64,000 bases of DNA, taken from Serripes groenlandicus. Taxonomy: Eukaryota; Mollusca; Bivalvia; Cardiida; Cardiidae. Positions 46,601 to 58,031 of the stretch are shown piece by piece (position 1 is the stretch's first letter; every line of letters begins with the position of its first letter). A program made the position numbers and the translations under genes. The stretch is taken from positions 40,456,041 through 40,520,040 of the forward strand of contig JASEVX010000011.1 in assembly GCA_031761405.1 (NCBI GenBank), given 5' to 3'. The notes below the pieces were generated by a model that ran no database searches, was not told where the DNA came from, and saw only the letters and a list, made by a program, of their open reading frames with translations.

Positions 46601-49600
46601 CTAACTTGTTCTTCTTTCTTGTTCTTCCTTTCTTGTTCTACCTTGTTCTTCTTTCTTGTTCTTCCTTGTTATTCTTTTTGCCTTTCTTGTTCTTCCTTGT
46701 TATTCCGCTTCCTTGTTATCCTTTCTTTCTTGTTCTTCCTTTCTTGTTCTACCTTGTTATTCCTTGTTATCCTTTTTATCTTTCTTGTTATTCATCTTCC
46801 TTGTTATCCTTTCTTGTTCTTCTTCCTTGTTTTTCTAACTTGTTCTTCTTTCTTGTTTTTCTAACTTGTTCCTCTTTCTTGTTCTACCTTGTTATTTTTT
46901 CTTGTTCTTCCTTGTTATTCTTTTTGTCTTTCTTGTTCTTCCTTGTTATTCCTCTTCCTTCCTCTATCCTTCCTTGTTCTTCTAACTTGTTCTTCTTCCT
47001 TGTTTTTCTAACTTGTTCTTCTTCCTTGTTTTTCTAACTTGTTCTTCTTCCTTGTTCTTCTTTCTTGTTCTTCTTCCTTGTTTTTCTAACTTGTTCTTCT
47101 TTCTTGTTTTTTCTAACTTGTTCTTCTTTCTTGTTCTTCTTTCTTGTTCTACCTTGTTCTTCCTTGTTATTCTTTTTGCCTTTCTTGTTCTTCCTTGTTA
47201 TTCCGCTTCCTTGTTATCCTTTCTTTCTTGTTCTTCCTTACTTGTTCTACCTTGTTATTCTTTCTTGTTCTTCCTTTCTTGTTCTACCTTGTTATTCTTT
47301 CTTGTTCTTCCTTGTTATTCTTTTTGTCTTTCTTGTTCTTCCTTGTTATTCCTCTTCCTTGTTATCCTTTCTTGTTCTGCTTCCTTGTTTTTCTAACTTG
47401 TTCTTCTTTCTTGTTCTTCTTCCTTGTTTTTTCTAACTTGTTCTTCTTTCTTGTTCTTCCTTTCTTGTTCTACCTTGTTATTCTTTCTTGTTCTTCCTTG
47501 TTATTCTTTTTGTCTTTCTTGTTCTTCCTTGTTATTCCTCTTCCTTGTTATCCTTTCTTGTTCTCCTTCCTTGTTTTTCTAACTTGTTCTTCTTTCTTGT
47601 TCTTCTTCCTTGTTTTTTCTAACTTGTTCTTCTTTCTTGTTCTTCCTTTCTTGTTCTACCTTGTTATTCTTTCTTGTTCTTCCTTGTTATTCTTTTTGTC
47701 TTTCTTGTTCTTCCTTGTTATTCCTCTTCCTTGTTATCCTTTCTTGTTCTCCTTCCTTGTTTTTCTAACTTGTTCTTCTTTCTTGTTCTTCTTCCTTGTT
47801 TTTCTAACTTGTTCTTCTTGTTCTAGCTAGTTATTCTTTCTTGTTCTTCCTTGTTATTCTTTTTGTCTTTCTTGTTCTTCCTTGTTATTCCTCTTCCTTG
47901 TTATCCTTTCTTGTTCTGCTTCCTTGTTTTTCTAACTTGTTCTTCTTTCTTGTTCTTCTTCCTTGTTTTTCTAACTTGTTCTTCTTTCTTGTTTTTTCTA
48001 ACTTGTTCTTCTTTCTTGTTCTTCCTTTCTTGTTCTACCTTGTTATTCTTTCTTGTTCTTCCTTGTTATTCTTTTTGTCTTTCTTGTTCTTCCTTGTTAT
48101 TCCTCTTCCTTGTTATCCTTTCTTGTTCTCCTTCCTTGTTTTTCTAACTTGTTCTTCTTTCTTGTTTTTCTAACTTGTTCTTCTTTCTTGTTCTTCCTTG
48201 TTATTCTTTTTGCCTTTCTTGTTCTTCCTTGTTATTCCGCTTCCTTGTTATCCTTTCTTTCTTGTTCTTCCTTTCTTGTTCTATCTTGTTATTCCTTGTT
48301 ATCCTTTTTATCTTTCTTGTTATTCATCTTCCTTGTTATCCTTTCTTGTTCTTCTTCCTTGTTTTTCTAACTTGTTCTTCTTTCTTGTTTTTCTAACTTG
48401 TTCTTCTTTCTTGTTCTACCTTGTTATTTTTTCTTGTTCTTCCTTGTTATTCTTTTTGTCTTTCTTGTTCTTCCTTGTTATTCCTCTTCCTTGTTATCCT
48501 TCCTTGTTCTTCTAACTTGTTCTTCTTTCTTGTTCTTCTTCCTTGTTTTTCTAACTTGTTCTTCTTCCTTGTTTTTCTAACTTGTTCTTCTTCCTTGTTT
48601 TTCTAACTTGTTCTTCTTCCTTGTTTTTCTAACTTGTTTTTCTAACTTGTTCTTCTTTCTTGTTCTTCTTCCTTGTTTTTCTAACTTGTTCTTCTTCCTT
48701 GTTTTTCTAACTTGTTCTTCTTCCTTGTTTTTCTAACTTGTTCTTCTTCCTTGTTTTTCTAACTTGTTCTTCTTTCTTGTTTTTCTAACTTGTTCTTATT
48801 TCTTGTTCTTCTTCCTTGTTCTTCTTTCTTGTTCTAGCTTGTTATCCTTTCTTGTTCTTCTTCCTTGTTCTTCTAACTTGTTCTTCTTTCTTGTTTTTCT
48901 AACTTGTTCTTCTTTCTTGTTCTTCTTTCTTGTTTTTCTAACTTGTTCTTCTTCCTTGTTTTTCTAACTTGTTCTTCCTTTCTTGTTCTAGCTTGTTATT
49001 CTTTTTGTCTTTCTTGTTATCCTTTCTTGTTCTTCTTCCTTGTTTTTTCTAACTTGTTCTTCTTTCTTGTTTTTCTAACTTGTTCTTCTTTCTTGTTTTT
49101 CTAACTTGTTCTTCTTTCTTGTTCTACCTTGTTATTTTTTCTTGTTCTTCCTTGTTATTCTTTTTGTCTTTCTTGTTCTTCCTTGTTATTCCTCTTCCTT
49201 GTTATCCTTCCTTGTTGTTCTAACTTGTTCTTCTTTCTTGTTCTTCTTCCTTGTTTTTCTAACTTGTTCTTCTTCCTTGTTCTTCTTCCTTGTTTTTCTA
49301 ACTTGTTCTTATTTCTTGTTCCTTGTTCATCCTTGTTATCCTTTCTTGTTTTTCTAACTTGTTCTTCTTCCTTGTTTTTCTAACTTGTTCTTATTTCTTG
49401 TTCTTCTTCCTTGTTCTTGTTTCTTGTTCTAGCTTGTTATCCTTTCTTGTTCTTCTTCCTTGTTTTTCTAACTTGTTCTTCTTTCTTGTTTTTCTAACTT
49501 GTTCTTCTTCCTTGTTCTTCTTTCTTGTTTTTCTAACTTGTTCTTCTTCCTTGTTTTTCTAACTTGTTCTTCTTTCTTGTTCTTCCTTTCTTGTTCTAGC

Positions 49601-50127
49601 TTGTTATTCTTTTTGTCTTTCTTGTTATCCTTTCTTGTTCTTCTTCCTTGTTTTTCTAACTTGTTCTTCTTTCTTGTTCTTCCTTGTTCTTCTTCCTTGT
49701 TTTCTTACTTGTTCTTCTTCCTTGTTCTTCTTCCTTGTTTTTCTTCCTTGTTCTTCTTTCTTGTTCTAGCTTGTTATTATTTCTTGTTCCTTGTTCTTCC
49801 TTGTTATCCTTTCTTGTTATTCTTCCTTGTTCTTCTTCCTTGTTCTTCTTCCTTGTTCTTCTTTCTTGTTCTAGCTTGTTATTATTTCTTGTTCCTTGTT
49901 CTTCCTTGTTATCCTTTCTTGTTATTCTTCCTTGTTCTTCTTCCTTGTTCTTCTTTCTTGTTCTAGCTTGTTATTATTTCTTGTTTTACCTTCTTCTATT
50001 TCTTCTTTTTTGTTCTTCTTTCTTGTTTTTCTAACTTGTTTTTCTAACTTGTTCTTCCTTTATTGTTCTACCTTGTTATCCTTGTTCTTCTTTCTTGTTC
50101 TTCCTTGTTCTTCTTCCTTGTTCTTCT
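43661..50127. repeat. TTGTTC-type pyrimidine-rich minisatellite, about 6.5 kb
   Basis: Built from 'ttgttcttctttc', 'ttgttcttcc', 'ttgttattc' and 'ttgtttttctaac' words of about 10-18 bp in variable order. The plus strand is mainly T and C with regularly spaced G, and A mostly limited to 'ctaac' and 'tta'. Blocks repeat at longer range: 45.1-45.5 kb recurs at 46.65-47.04 kb (offset 1,556 bp). No stop codon occurs over long stretches only because of base composition. Confidence 0.95.
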
Positions 50128-50760
50128 TTCTTCTTTCACCCAGTGGTTGGTCGGTCGGTCGGTCCGTTGCGATTTTCCTTGTCCGGAGCATCACTAAAAC
50201 TAATTCATAGGATGATACAACACATTGAGAGGAAGTGCGGTGTACAGGAATCATAACTCTATTTAATACAGAGTTATTGCCCTTAACTAACAGATGGAAT
50301 CTAATAAAACTACTTACAATGTAGAACATCATGAAAGAAAGTGCAGTAACTATATTTTACCTAAATACAGAGTTTTTGCCCTTTGTTACTTTTTGTTTTT
50401 AGTAGTCTTGTCCGTAGCATAACTTTAAAACTAATTGTTGGAATTTAATACATCTTCAAACGATGATACAACACATTGAGAGGAAGTGCGGTGTACAGTA
50501 ACCATAACTCTAGTTTACCTAAATACAGAGTTATTGCCCTTTGTTACTTTTTCTTGTCCGGAGAATTACTTAATGATGGAATCTAATAAAACTACAATTA
50601 CAGATTTATTGCCCTTTGTTATATTTTCTTTTTCGTAGAATAATTTTCATCGCCCTTTCTTTTTTCTTGTCTGGAGATAATCTTTAAAACTATAAGTTGG
50701 AAGTTAAGGTGGGGTTTCTTAATATTCCACTACCTTACCTATCGGGGCGACGTTCGGGGG
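50128..50760. repeat. Insertion of dispersed-repeat sequence in the pyrimidine tract
   Basis: It opens with 'ggtcggtcggtcggtccg', then about three ~200-bp modules with 'cttgtccggagcatcac', 'gatacaacacattgagagg', 'aagtgcggtgtacag' and 'cagagttattgccctt'. These modules are typical of repeats I associate with bivalves. It ends in 'tatcggggcgacgttcgggg', and pyrimidine sequence resumes at about 50785, so it most likely inserted into the tract. Confidence 0.7.
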
Positions 50761-50784
50761 GTATTAATCACATTCAGTGATAGT

Positions 50785-50955
50785 TCTAGTTCTTTTTTGT
50801 TCTACCTTGTTATTCTTCCTTGTTTTTCTTTCTTGTTATTCTTTCTTGTTCTTCCTTGTTATTCTTTCTTGTTTTCCTTTCTTGTTTTCCTTTCTTGTTC
50901 TAACTTGTTCTTCTTTCTTGTTCTTCCGTGTTATTCTTCCTTGTTCTTCTTTCAA
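50785..50955. repeat. Distal remnant of the TTGTTC minisatellite
   Basis: Same word set as 43.7-50.1 kb ('cttgttattctttcttgttc', 'ttccttgtttttc'), cut off by the insertion at 50128-50760. Sequence after 50955 is unrelated. Confidence 0.9.
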
Positions 50956-51037
50956 AATGCATCTGCATGTAATAAAGGGTTACTTATTAACCATGCATCG
51001 AACATGGGTGCTTAACGGTTTTTAGCTAATATTTTGC

Positions 51038-52623
51038 TATAGTAGCTGATTTTCGAAACGACGCATCATTTTGAGACTGGAATCTAGACAGGCGTTTTAC
51101 GATATCGGCATTGAATTACTTCACATCTGTCTTTCTACATCAGCTCTCCGTTTCTGATGTATTGGTGGTTGCAGATCGTACATAATGTCAATGAAAGTGG
51201 ATGATTTGTGGAATATTTTGTTAAAAATGAAATGACTTGCCAGCTAATACCCATGTTGATAATCTCGTACCGCCAGTAGTTCCCGTCTAACAATCAAAAT
51301 GCGGTAACTTGTTGACATATGAAGCCGAAAATCGATTTGATTCGACATCACTAACCCAAAAGAAATAACTCGAAAGAAATGTTATGTTAAAATATATGAA
51401 TTACATGATTAATAATTAAAATGTATTTCTACGCTTTCAACATACTTGATCGCGCGTAAAGTTCATTGGTAATTCCTAAATATTGTAAATCGAATGGAGT
51501 AAAGGCAGCTTTTCGATTCCGACTCAAAAACAAATTCAGATAAATGAGTCCCAATGATAACATATATAATAAAATAAATAGTTGACAAAATATATAACAT
51601 ACGGTAAATGTGCAAGTGAGCCTAGGCGTCGGAATTTCCAAAAATCCTTTCGAATAAAATGTATTTTCAGCGGTAACGTTAATCAGGAATCTAAGTACTA
51701 GAGTATTTCATTTTAGATTCCTGTGTAAATACATCAAATTCTCAACCAAAATTAACCTGAACGACCCCAGCAGATGGAATAAGATAGTCAAGTCCCAGTT
51801 ATAAAACAAATGATTTAAATGACATTTGTTTTTTATCAAGATAAACTCGTGTATCGGTTTATAATTATGTTATAAATAAAATCCTCCTTATAGAAGTGGC
51901 CGCGTAACGTAGTGGTTAACATGTTCGGCCGTGAAGCGGGAGACTAGAGTTCGATTCCCGTTTTGGGCAGATACTTTTTTTCTATAAGAAAAATATAATA
52001 TTTTTTGTCTTTTAAATTGCCGATATCAGTGGTGCAATTGTCATTTAACACCGCTGCAATAAACTCTTTCAAAATGTTGGGATTTAAAATGAATTCAAAA
52101 GCAATGCATTTAAAACTATTCACCTATGCGTTGATAAACACTAAGAAATTATTAAATCGTGTGTATGATGTTTTACTTCGCTTTTAACAATATTTCAGTC
52201 ATTGCACGCTGAAGAAAATGTAGATATCACAGGATTAAACTTCTGCTTTGAAAGTAAAATTGGACTCTCAATATAATTATCATTGATAGGTTATTGTGAT
52301 TTTGATATGAAATGTATGTGTTAATTGCATTAAAAAAAAACACGGCTAAAAATCCATTGTAAACCAGGAGGTGTGCTAAGCAGAATCCATCCAGATAGCA
52401 GATGCGCATGTGTATGCCAACTTTTAGTATATCGATAGACCATCATACTGTGTGTACAGTATTTTGCTTTACTCCTTTATCATTTAATATATGGATATAA
52501 AGTGCTAACTAACAAAGTGCTAGTGTAAAGTGTTCAAGTTAGACTTTTGGGATCGGTAAATCCATGTCCAAATGTTATCTGCAGTTAGCCCCTTGCTGTG
52601 AGCACTTTCAGTGCTTTGATTTC
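51038..52623. repeat. 1.6-kb duplicated segment, copy 2
   Basis: Near copy of 17262-18912 in the same orientation, 33.8 kb away. It starts 'gctatagtagctgattttcg' and ends 'gcactttcagtgctttgatt'. It lacks the left 'caaggggctctttagagcca' tip of copy 1. The flanks outside the segment do not match, as expected for a mobile element or discrete duplication. Confidence 0.85.
51895..51973 (+). repeat. tRNA-like (SINE-head) sequence, second copy
   Basis: 'aacgtagtggttaacatgtt' and B box 'gagttcgattcccg' match 18178-18256. Stems again do not pair well. Substitutions against copy 1 do not look compensatory. Confidence 0.5.
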
Positions 52624-53500
52624 TACAAGTGTTTTCAAAACCGACACTCAAATTAGGTAAACATTTAAAGGATAATATAAGTGGTTGGAAGAACTAATTA
52701 ATTACCAAATTACATTACTTTACAATGAAATAATAATCTCATTATAAAAGATATACTTTAATTAATTTGAGTCTCGACCATTTCATTTACATTTTCCTAC
52801 ATACAACAAACTATGCAACAGTAAAGAAAACCTCAACAAATGAAACCTTGAGTGTTAAATAGTTTAAAACGTTCTGCTAAAGGTAGAAATTGCTACGGGC
52901 CTATATAACATGCAGACGGACAGGACAATAAAGGCTTTTGCACTGGTTCGCCTGAGTCTTCACTGTGCGCAGATGCATTCAGACCGGAAATCGCTAGATG
53001 CGGCTCGTATACACACACAAGTACGAATGATGTTTTGTTTTTTTCTCTTTTCTTAACTACCGCCTCGTGTCGTGTCGTGTCCGCCTCGGGTCCAGAAGGT
53101 TGCGGGTTCGAAATTGTTGAAATTTGCGTAAAGCTCCTTTCAAAACAAAACTCATCTCTACAGCTTTCTTATATCCCAGATGGAAGGTTATTATATTACT
53201 GATGATATTATTGTCTGTCTATTTGTTTATTCACAGAAACATATAATAGTATTGTCTGTCTAATTGTTTATTCACATAATCATATTTGTCACATCACGGT
53301 TTTTATAAAGTTCCGCTTGGGCCTATTAGAGCTCGACAGACAACATCCTGAAAAATACGGATTTTGAAAATGATAGTACTTCTGTAATGACCATGTTTGG
53401 CTTCAGTTTAAAACTGACAAGTTGTGAAATCGTGGTTGGAATAGAACATCTGATCAAATTCGCAATTTCTACTTTTCGTACAGACGTCGCGCAAGCTAAC
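52624..53500. other. Spacer with a tRNA-like fragment
   Basis: At about 53080-53117 'gtccgcctcgggtccagaag' and 'gttgcgggttcgaa' look like the anticodon and T-arm part of a tRNA-derived SINE head; the 5' part and acceptor are missing. The rest shows no gene. Confidence 0.4.
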
Positions 53501-53501
53501 C

Positions 53502-53682
53502 CGGCATATTAAAGACCTGAAAAATCTCCACAAAAGATACCTTAATTGTTAAATAAAGTTGAAAACAGTGTGGCCAAAGGAGAAATTGCTTATCATGAGC
53601 AATTTCCCCTTTGGTCACAATGTTTTCAAAAGTTGTCTGCTGCTATTACGTCAAAATGCGTCTGCAGGTGGAACAGGGTTAA
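53502..53682. mobile_element. TTAA-family foldback MITE with intact central hairpin
   Basis: Central arms 'tggccaaaggagaaattgct' (53570-53589) and 'agcaatttcccctttggtca' (53598-53617) pair almost perfectly across 8 nt. Outer arms 'gttgaaaacagtg' and 'cacaatgttttcaa' extend the stem. The right end runs 'gtctgctgctattacgtcaa', 'aatgcgtctgca' to AGGGTTAA. The left outer tip is lost. Confidence 0.75.
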
Positions 53683-53797
53683 AACGGCGAAGAGAACATA
53701 TAACGCCAAACACCAAATTTGATCAAAAGCTAAATGTATCATCTTTAGAAGAAGAAATAAAACATTATGTAACAGGTTTGCATTTTCTCAATAAGAG

Positions 53798-54181
53798 ATG
53801 CTAAAGCATGAAGAAAATGGTTGTTCTGATGATATAACTGTACCTTTTAAAATGTTATTGATCAACCGCATGTTACTGGGCTGTAAATATACATCACGAT
53901 CCTTTAACTCTTGGAGTATAATACTCCTTAGTACAGATATCTGCTTTGAAAACAAGTTGAAAGGGGAAACAAACAAATGCGCGGTGCTCCAGGAAACCAT
54001 CGTTAGCGTAATTATCACATGTGAACAAATGCCAGACTACGCATTTATGCTAAGGATCAGAATGGATACTGCATGTACAATGCGTTTGTTCAGTAATAAG
54101 AGCCTCTGGTCTTTTGTACAAATTTACATATGCATAATAAGTTCATATGCGTCATCTCACAATGAATGGATTCAAATATAA
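53798..54181 (+). CDS. Unassigned open frame, 127 codons (doubtful)
   Basis: This is one of the longer non-repeat frames in the window. It has Cys and aromatic residues but no domain, signal peptide or membrane segment I can name. It runs into the 91-bp repeat at its end. A minus-strand frame overlaps part of it. There is no splice or promoter evidence. Listed only because it cannot be explained by a repeat over most of its length. Confidence 0.15.
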   Translation: MLKHEENGCSDDITVPFKMLLINRMLLGCKYTSRSFNSWSIILLSTDICFENKLKGETNKCAVLQETIVSVIITCEQMPDYAFMLRIRMDTACTMRLFSNKSLWSFVQIYICIISSYASSHNEWIQI

Positions 54182-54412
54182 AAAAGGCACTGTATGCGAT
54201 TATAAGCAACACACATTTATTAAACCAACCCTATCATATGCGTCATATGACAGTGAAGGGATTCAAATATAAAAAAGATTCTGTATGCGATTATAAGCAA
54301 CACACATTTATTAAACCAACCCTATCATATGCGTCATATCACAGTGAAGGGAATCAAATATAGGAAAGGTTCTGTATGCGATTATAAGCAACACACATTT
54401 CCAGGTAAGAAT
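54140..54412. repeat. 91-bp tandem repeat, nearly three units
   Basis: 'tcatatgcgtcatatgacag', then 'attcaaatataaaaaag', 'ctgtatgcgattataagcaa' and 'cacacatttattaaacc' recur with landmarks at 54171, 54262 and 54353. Open frames across it follow the repeat. Confidence 0.9.
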
Positions 54413-54946
54413 GTAATGCGGAGTCCTTGTGCGACTAAGACAGGATATATATAAGTTAGGTAAACAAAACCTGTTAAAGACGGCGTTAAATACAAATGTT
54501 TCAAAAAGTCTTCTACTGCATATTTCTTGCATGTGGGTTAGGGCTACATTGTAATAGTTCAGCACTTGTGTTCCGTGATGTTTTCAAACTATGGCTGCTG
54601 TATAAGTATATAAATATGTGTGTTTCTAGGGCAGGATTAAGTGATATGCGGTCATTTCATTTTCAGAAAACAATTAAAGTATGCTTACTATTTGGTCAAA
54701 ATTTAGTTACATCTATGTATCTGTAATGTCTTTCATTCAGATGAATTTAAACATTTTGGCAGCTTTAAATCCGACATCCTCGACTGAAATGAAAATTGTA
54801 TTTAGAGGTCCATAATTTCAAACTTGATAAGATTTGGTCTGTGCAATGAATGTACAAATTGAAAAATGTATTGTTGACATGTATTTTCTACACCATCATT
54901 GTAATGTTGTTTATCATACATCCGGTGTGGGAAATAAGGTCTGCGG

Positions 54947-55018
54947 TCTGCGGTGACTGATGAATCCGTGGATGGACAGTAAACTTCTGCGTTCGCTCCC
55001 AAGGTCGCTCACTGGAGG
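54947..55018 (+). ncRNA. Hammerhead-ribozyme-like segment (candidate, core imperfect)
   Basis: CTGATGA at 54957 is followed by ATCCGTGGATGGAC, which can pair TCC with GGA as stem II, then AGTAAAC where a hammerhead has GAAAC. TCTGCGGTGA just before CTGATGA pairs with TCACTGGAGG (55009-55018) at nine of ten positions including wobbles, as stem I would. The GAAA box is altered and the bases before the predicted cleavage site read CGC rather than NUH. It is therefore a relic or a coincidence unless shown active. Confidence 0.25.
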
Positions 55019-55097
55019 GCGATCTTGGAATTTAATAGAATAAATGATTGAATTTCATGAAGAAATCATGAAAAATACGTGAAAAGTTCATGTGACG

Positions 55098-55170
55098 TAT
55101 GTATCATGACGTGACGTCATGAACGTGCGTGATGTAATCAAAGTGGTTTAAAGTGACGTCAGAAGCGTCC
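55098..55170. promoter_or_regulatory. CRE/ATF-type sites (representative unit)
   Basis: In this unit GTGACGTCATG and AGTGACGTCAG each contain the full palindromic CREB/ATF octamer TGACGTCA, with half sites TGACGTAT and ATGACGTG next to them. The arrangement repeats in all ten cores, giving twenty full octamers between 55.1 and 58.0 kb. Binding is inferred from the motif only. Confidence 0.5.
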
Positions 55171-58031
55171 GGTGTGGGGGGTAATAGAATAAATGATTGA
55201 ATTTCATGAAGAAATCATGAAAAATACGTGAAAAGTTCATGTGACGTATGTATCATGACGTGACGTCATGAACGTGCGTGATGTAATCAAAGTGGTTTAA
55301 AGTGACGTCAGAAGCGTCCGGTGTGGGAAATAAGGTCTGCGGTCTGCGGTGGCTTAGCGCGGTCGCACCTGACTTAGGGAAGTTATCGGACGATCGTTGG
55401 GTGGTGGGGAAAGTAATTACAAATGTACAACCAAACCAAGTTCATTTTGCTTAACTTTTAATAAACAAACTGTATAATAAAGAATGTTCTTAGTTTGCGA
55501 CTCTGTTTTCTCCCTTGAATGCCACAATAAATGTCCAATAACCGTAGATGTAAGACTCCTGGGCAACTGATGAATCCGTGGATGGACAGTAAACTTCTGC
55601 GTTCGCTCCCAAGGTCGCTCACTGGAGGGCGATCTTGGAATTTAATAGAATAAATGATTGAATTTCATGAAGAAATCATGAAAAATACGTGAAAAGTTCA
55701 TGTGACGTATGTATCATGACGTGACGTCATGAACGTGCGTGATGTAATCAAAGTGGTTTAAAGTGACGTCAGAAGCGTCCGGTGTGGGAAATAAGGTCTG
55801 CGGTCTGCGGTGACTGATGAATCCGTGGATGGACAGTAAACTTCTGCGTTCGCTCCCAAGGTCGCTCACTGGAGGGCGATCTTGGAATTTAATAGAATAA
55901 ATGATTGAATTTCATGAAGAAATCATGAAAAATACGTGAAAAGTTCATGTGACGTATGTATCATGACGTGACGTCATGAACGTGCGTGATGTAATCAAAG
56001 TGGTTTAAAGTGACGTCAGAAGCGTCCGGTGTGGGAAATAAGGTCTGCGGTCTGCGGTGGCTTAGCGCGGGCGGATAACTATGGCTGCTGTATAAGTATA
56101 TAAATATGTGTGTTTCTAGGGCAGGATTAAGTGATATGCGGTCATTTCATTTTCAGAAAACAATTAAAGTATGCTTACTATTTGGTCAAAATTTAGTTAC
56201 ATCTATGTATCTGTAATGTCTTTCATTCAGATGAATTTAAACATTTTGGCAGCTTTAAATCCGACATCCTCGACTGAAATGAAAATTGTATTTAGAGGTC
56301 CATAATTTCAAACTTGATAAGATTTGGTCTGTGCAATGAATGTACAAATTGAAAAATGTATTGTTGACATGTATTTTCTACACCATCATTGTAATGTTGT
56401 TTATCATACATCCGGTGTGGGAAATAAGGTCTGCGGTCTGCGGTGACTGATGAATCCGTGGATGGACAGTAAACTTCTGCGTTCGCTCCCAAGGTCGCTC
56501 ACTGGAGGGCGATCTTGGAATTTAATAGAATAAATGATTGAATTTCATGAAGAAATCATGAAAAATACGTGAAAAGTTCATGTGACGTATGTATCATGAC
56601 GTGACGTCATGAACGTGCGTGATGTAATCAAAGTGGTTTAAAGTGACGTCAGAAGCGTCCGGTGTGGGGGGTAATAGAATAAATGATTGAATTTCATGAA
56701 GAAATCATGAAAAATACGTGAAAAGTTCATGTGACGTATGTATCATGACGTGACGTCATGAACGTGCGTGATGTAATCAAAGTGGTTTAAAGTGACGTCA
56801 GAAGCGTCCGGTGTGGGAAATAAGGTCTGCGGTCTGCGGTGGCTTAGCGCGGTCGCACCTGACTTAGGGAAGTTATCGGACGATCGTTGGGTGGTGGGGA
56901 AAGTAATTACAAATGTACAACCAAACCAAGTTCATTTTGCTTAACTTTTAATAAACAAACTGTATAATAAAGAATGTTCTTAGTTTGCGACTCTGTTTTC
57001 TCCCTTGAATGCCACAATAAATGTCCAATAACCGTAGATGTAAGACTCCTGGGCAACTGATGAATCCGTGGATGGACAGTAAACTTCTGCGTTCGCTCCC
57101 AAGGTCGCTCACTGGAGGGCGATCTTGGAATTTAATAGAATAAATGATTGAATTTCATGAAGAAATCATGAAAAATACGTGAAAAGTTCATGTGACGTAT
57201 GTATCATGACGTGACGTCATGAACGTGCGTGATGTAATCAAAGTGGTTTAAAGTGACGTCAGAAGCGTCCGGTGTGGGAAATAAGGTCTGCGGTCTGCGG
57301 TGACTGATGAATCCGTGGATGGACAGTAAACTTCTGCGTTCGCTCCCAAGGTCGCTCACTGGAGGGCGATCTTGGAATTTAATAGAATAAATGATTGAAT
57401 TTCATGAAGAAATCATGAAAAATACGTGAAAAGTTCATGTGACGTATGTATCATGACGTGACGTCATGAACGTGCGTGATGTAATCAAAGTGGTTTAAAG
57501 TGACGTCAGAAGCGTCCGGTGTGGGAAATAAGGTCTGCGGTCTGCGGTGGACAGTAAACTTCTGCGTTCGCTCCCAAGGTCGCTCACTGGAGGGCGATCT
57601 TGGAATTTAATAGAATAAATGATTGAATTTCATGAAGAAATCATGAAAAATACGTGAAAAGTTCATGTGACGTATGTATCATGACGTGACGTCATGAACG
57701 TGCGTGATGTAATCAAAGTGGTTTAAAGTGACGTCAGAAGCGTCCGGTGTGGGAAATAAGGTCTGCGGTCTGCGGTGACTGATGAATCCGTGGATGGACA
57801 GTAAACTTCTGCGTTCGCTCCCAAGGTCGCTCACTGGAGGGCGATCTTGGAATTTAATAGAATAAATGATTGAATTTCATGAAGAAATCATGAAAAATAC
57901 GTGAAAAGTTCATGTGACGTATGTATCATGACGTGACGTCATGAACGTGCGTGATGTAATCAAAGTGGTTTAAAGTGACGTCAGAAGCGTCCGGTGTGGG
58001 AAATAAGGTCTGCGGTCTGCGGTGGCTTAGC

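Larger units (their letters stand above)
54587..57560. repeat. 1,490-bp tandem duplication
   Basis: 54587-56076 is repeated at 56077-57560 apparently without change: 'actatggctgctgtataagt' is at 54589 and 56079, and a 66-codon minus-strand frame at 54802-55002 is repeated at 56292-56492. Each block holds about 335 bp of unique sequence, four CRE-rich units and a 200-bp spacer with 'gttatcggacgatcgttggg'. The second block continues into two extra units. Confidence 0.95.

Noticed and set aside
54802..55002. 66-codon minus-strand frame repeated at 56292
   Set aside because: It is duplicated only because the 1,490-bp block is; it runs through the array unit and has no domain.
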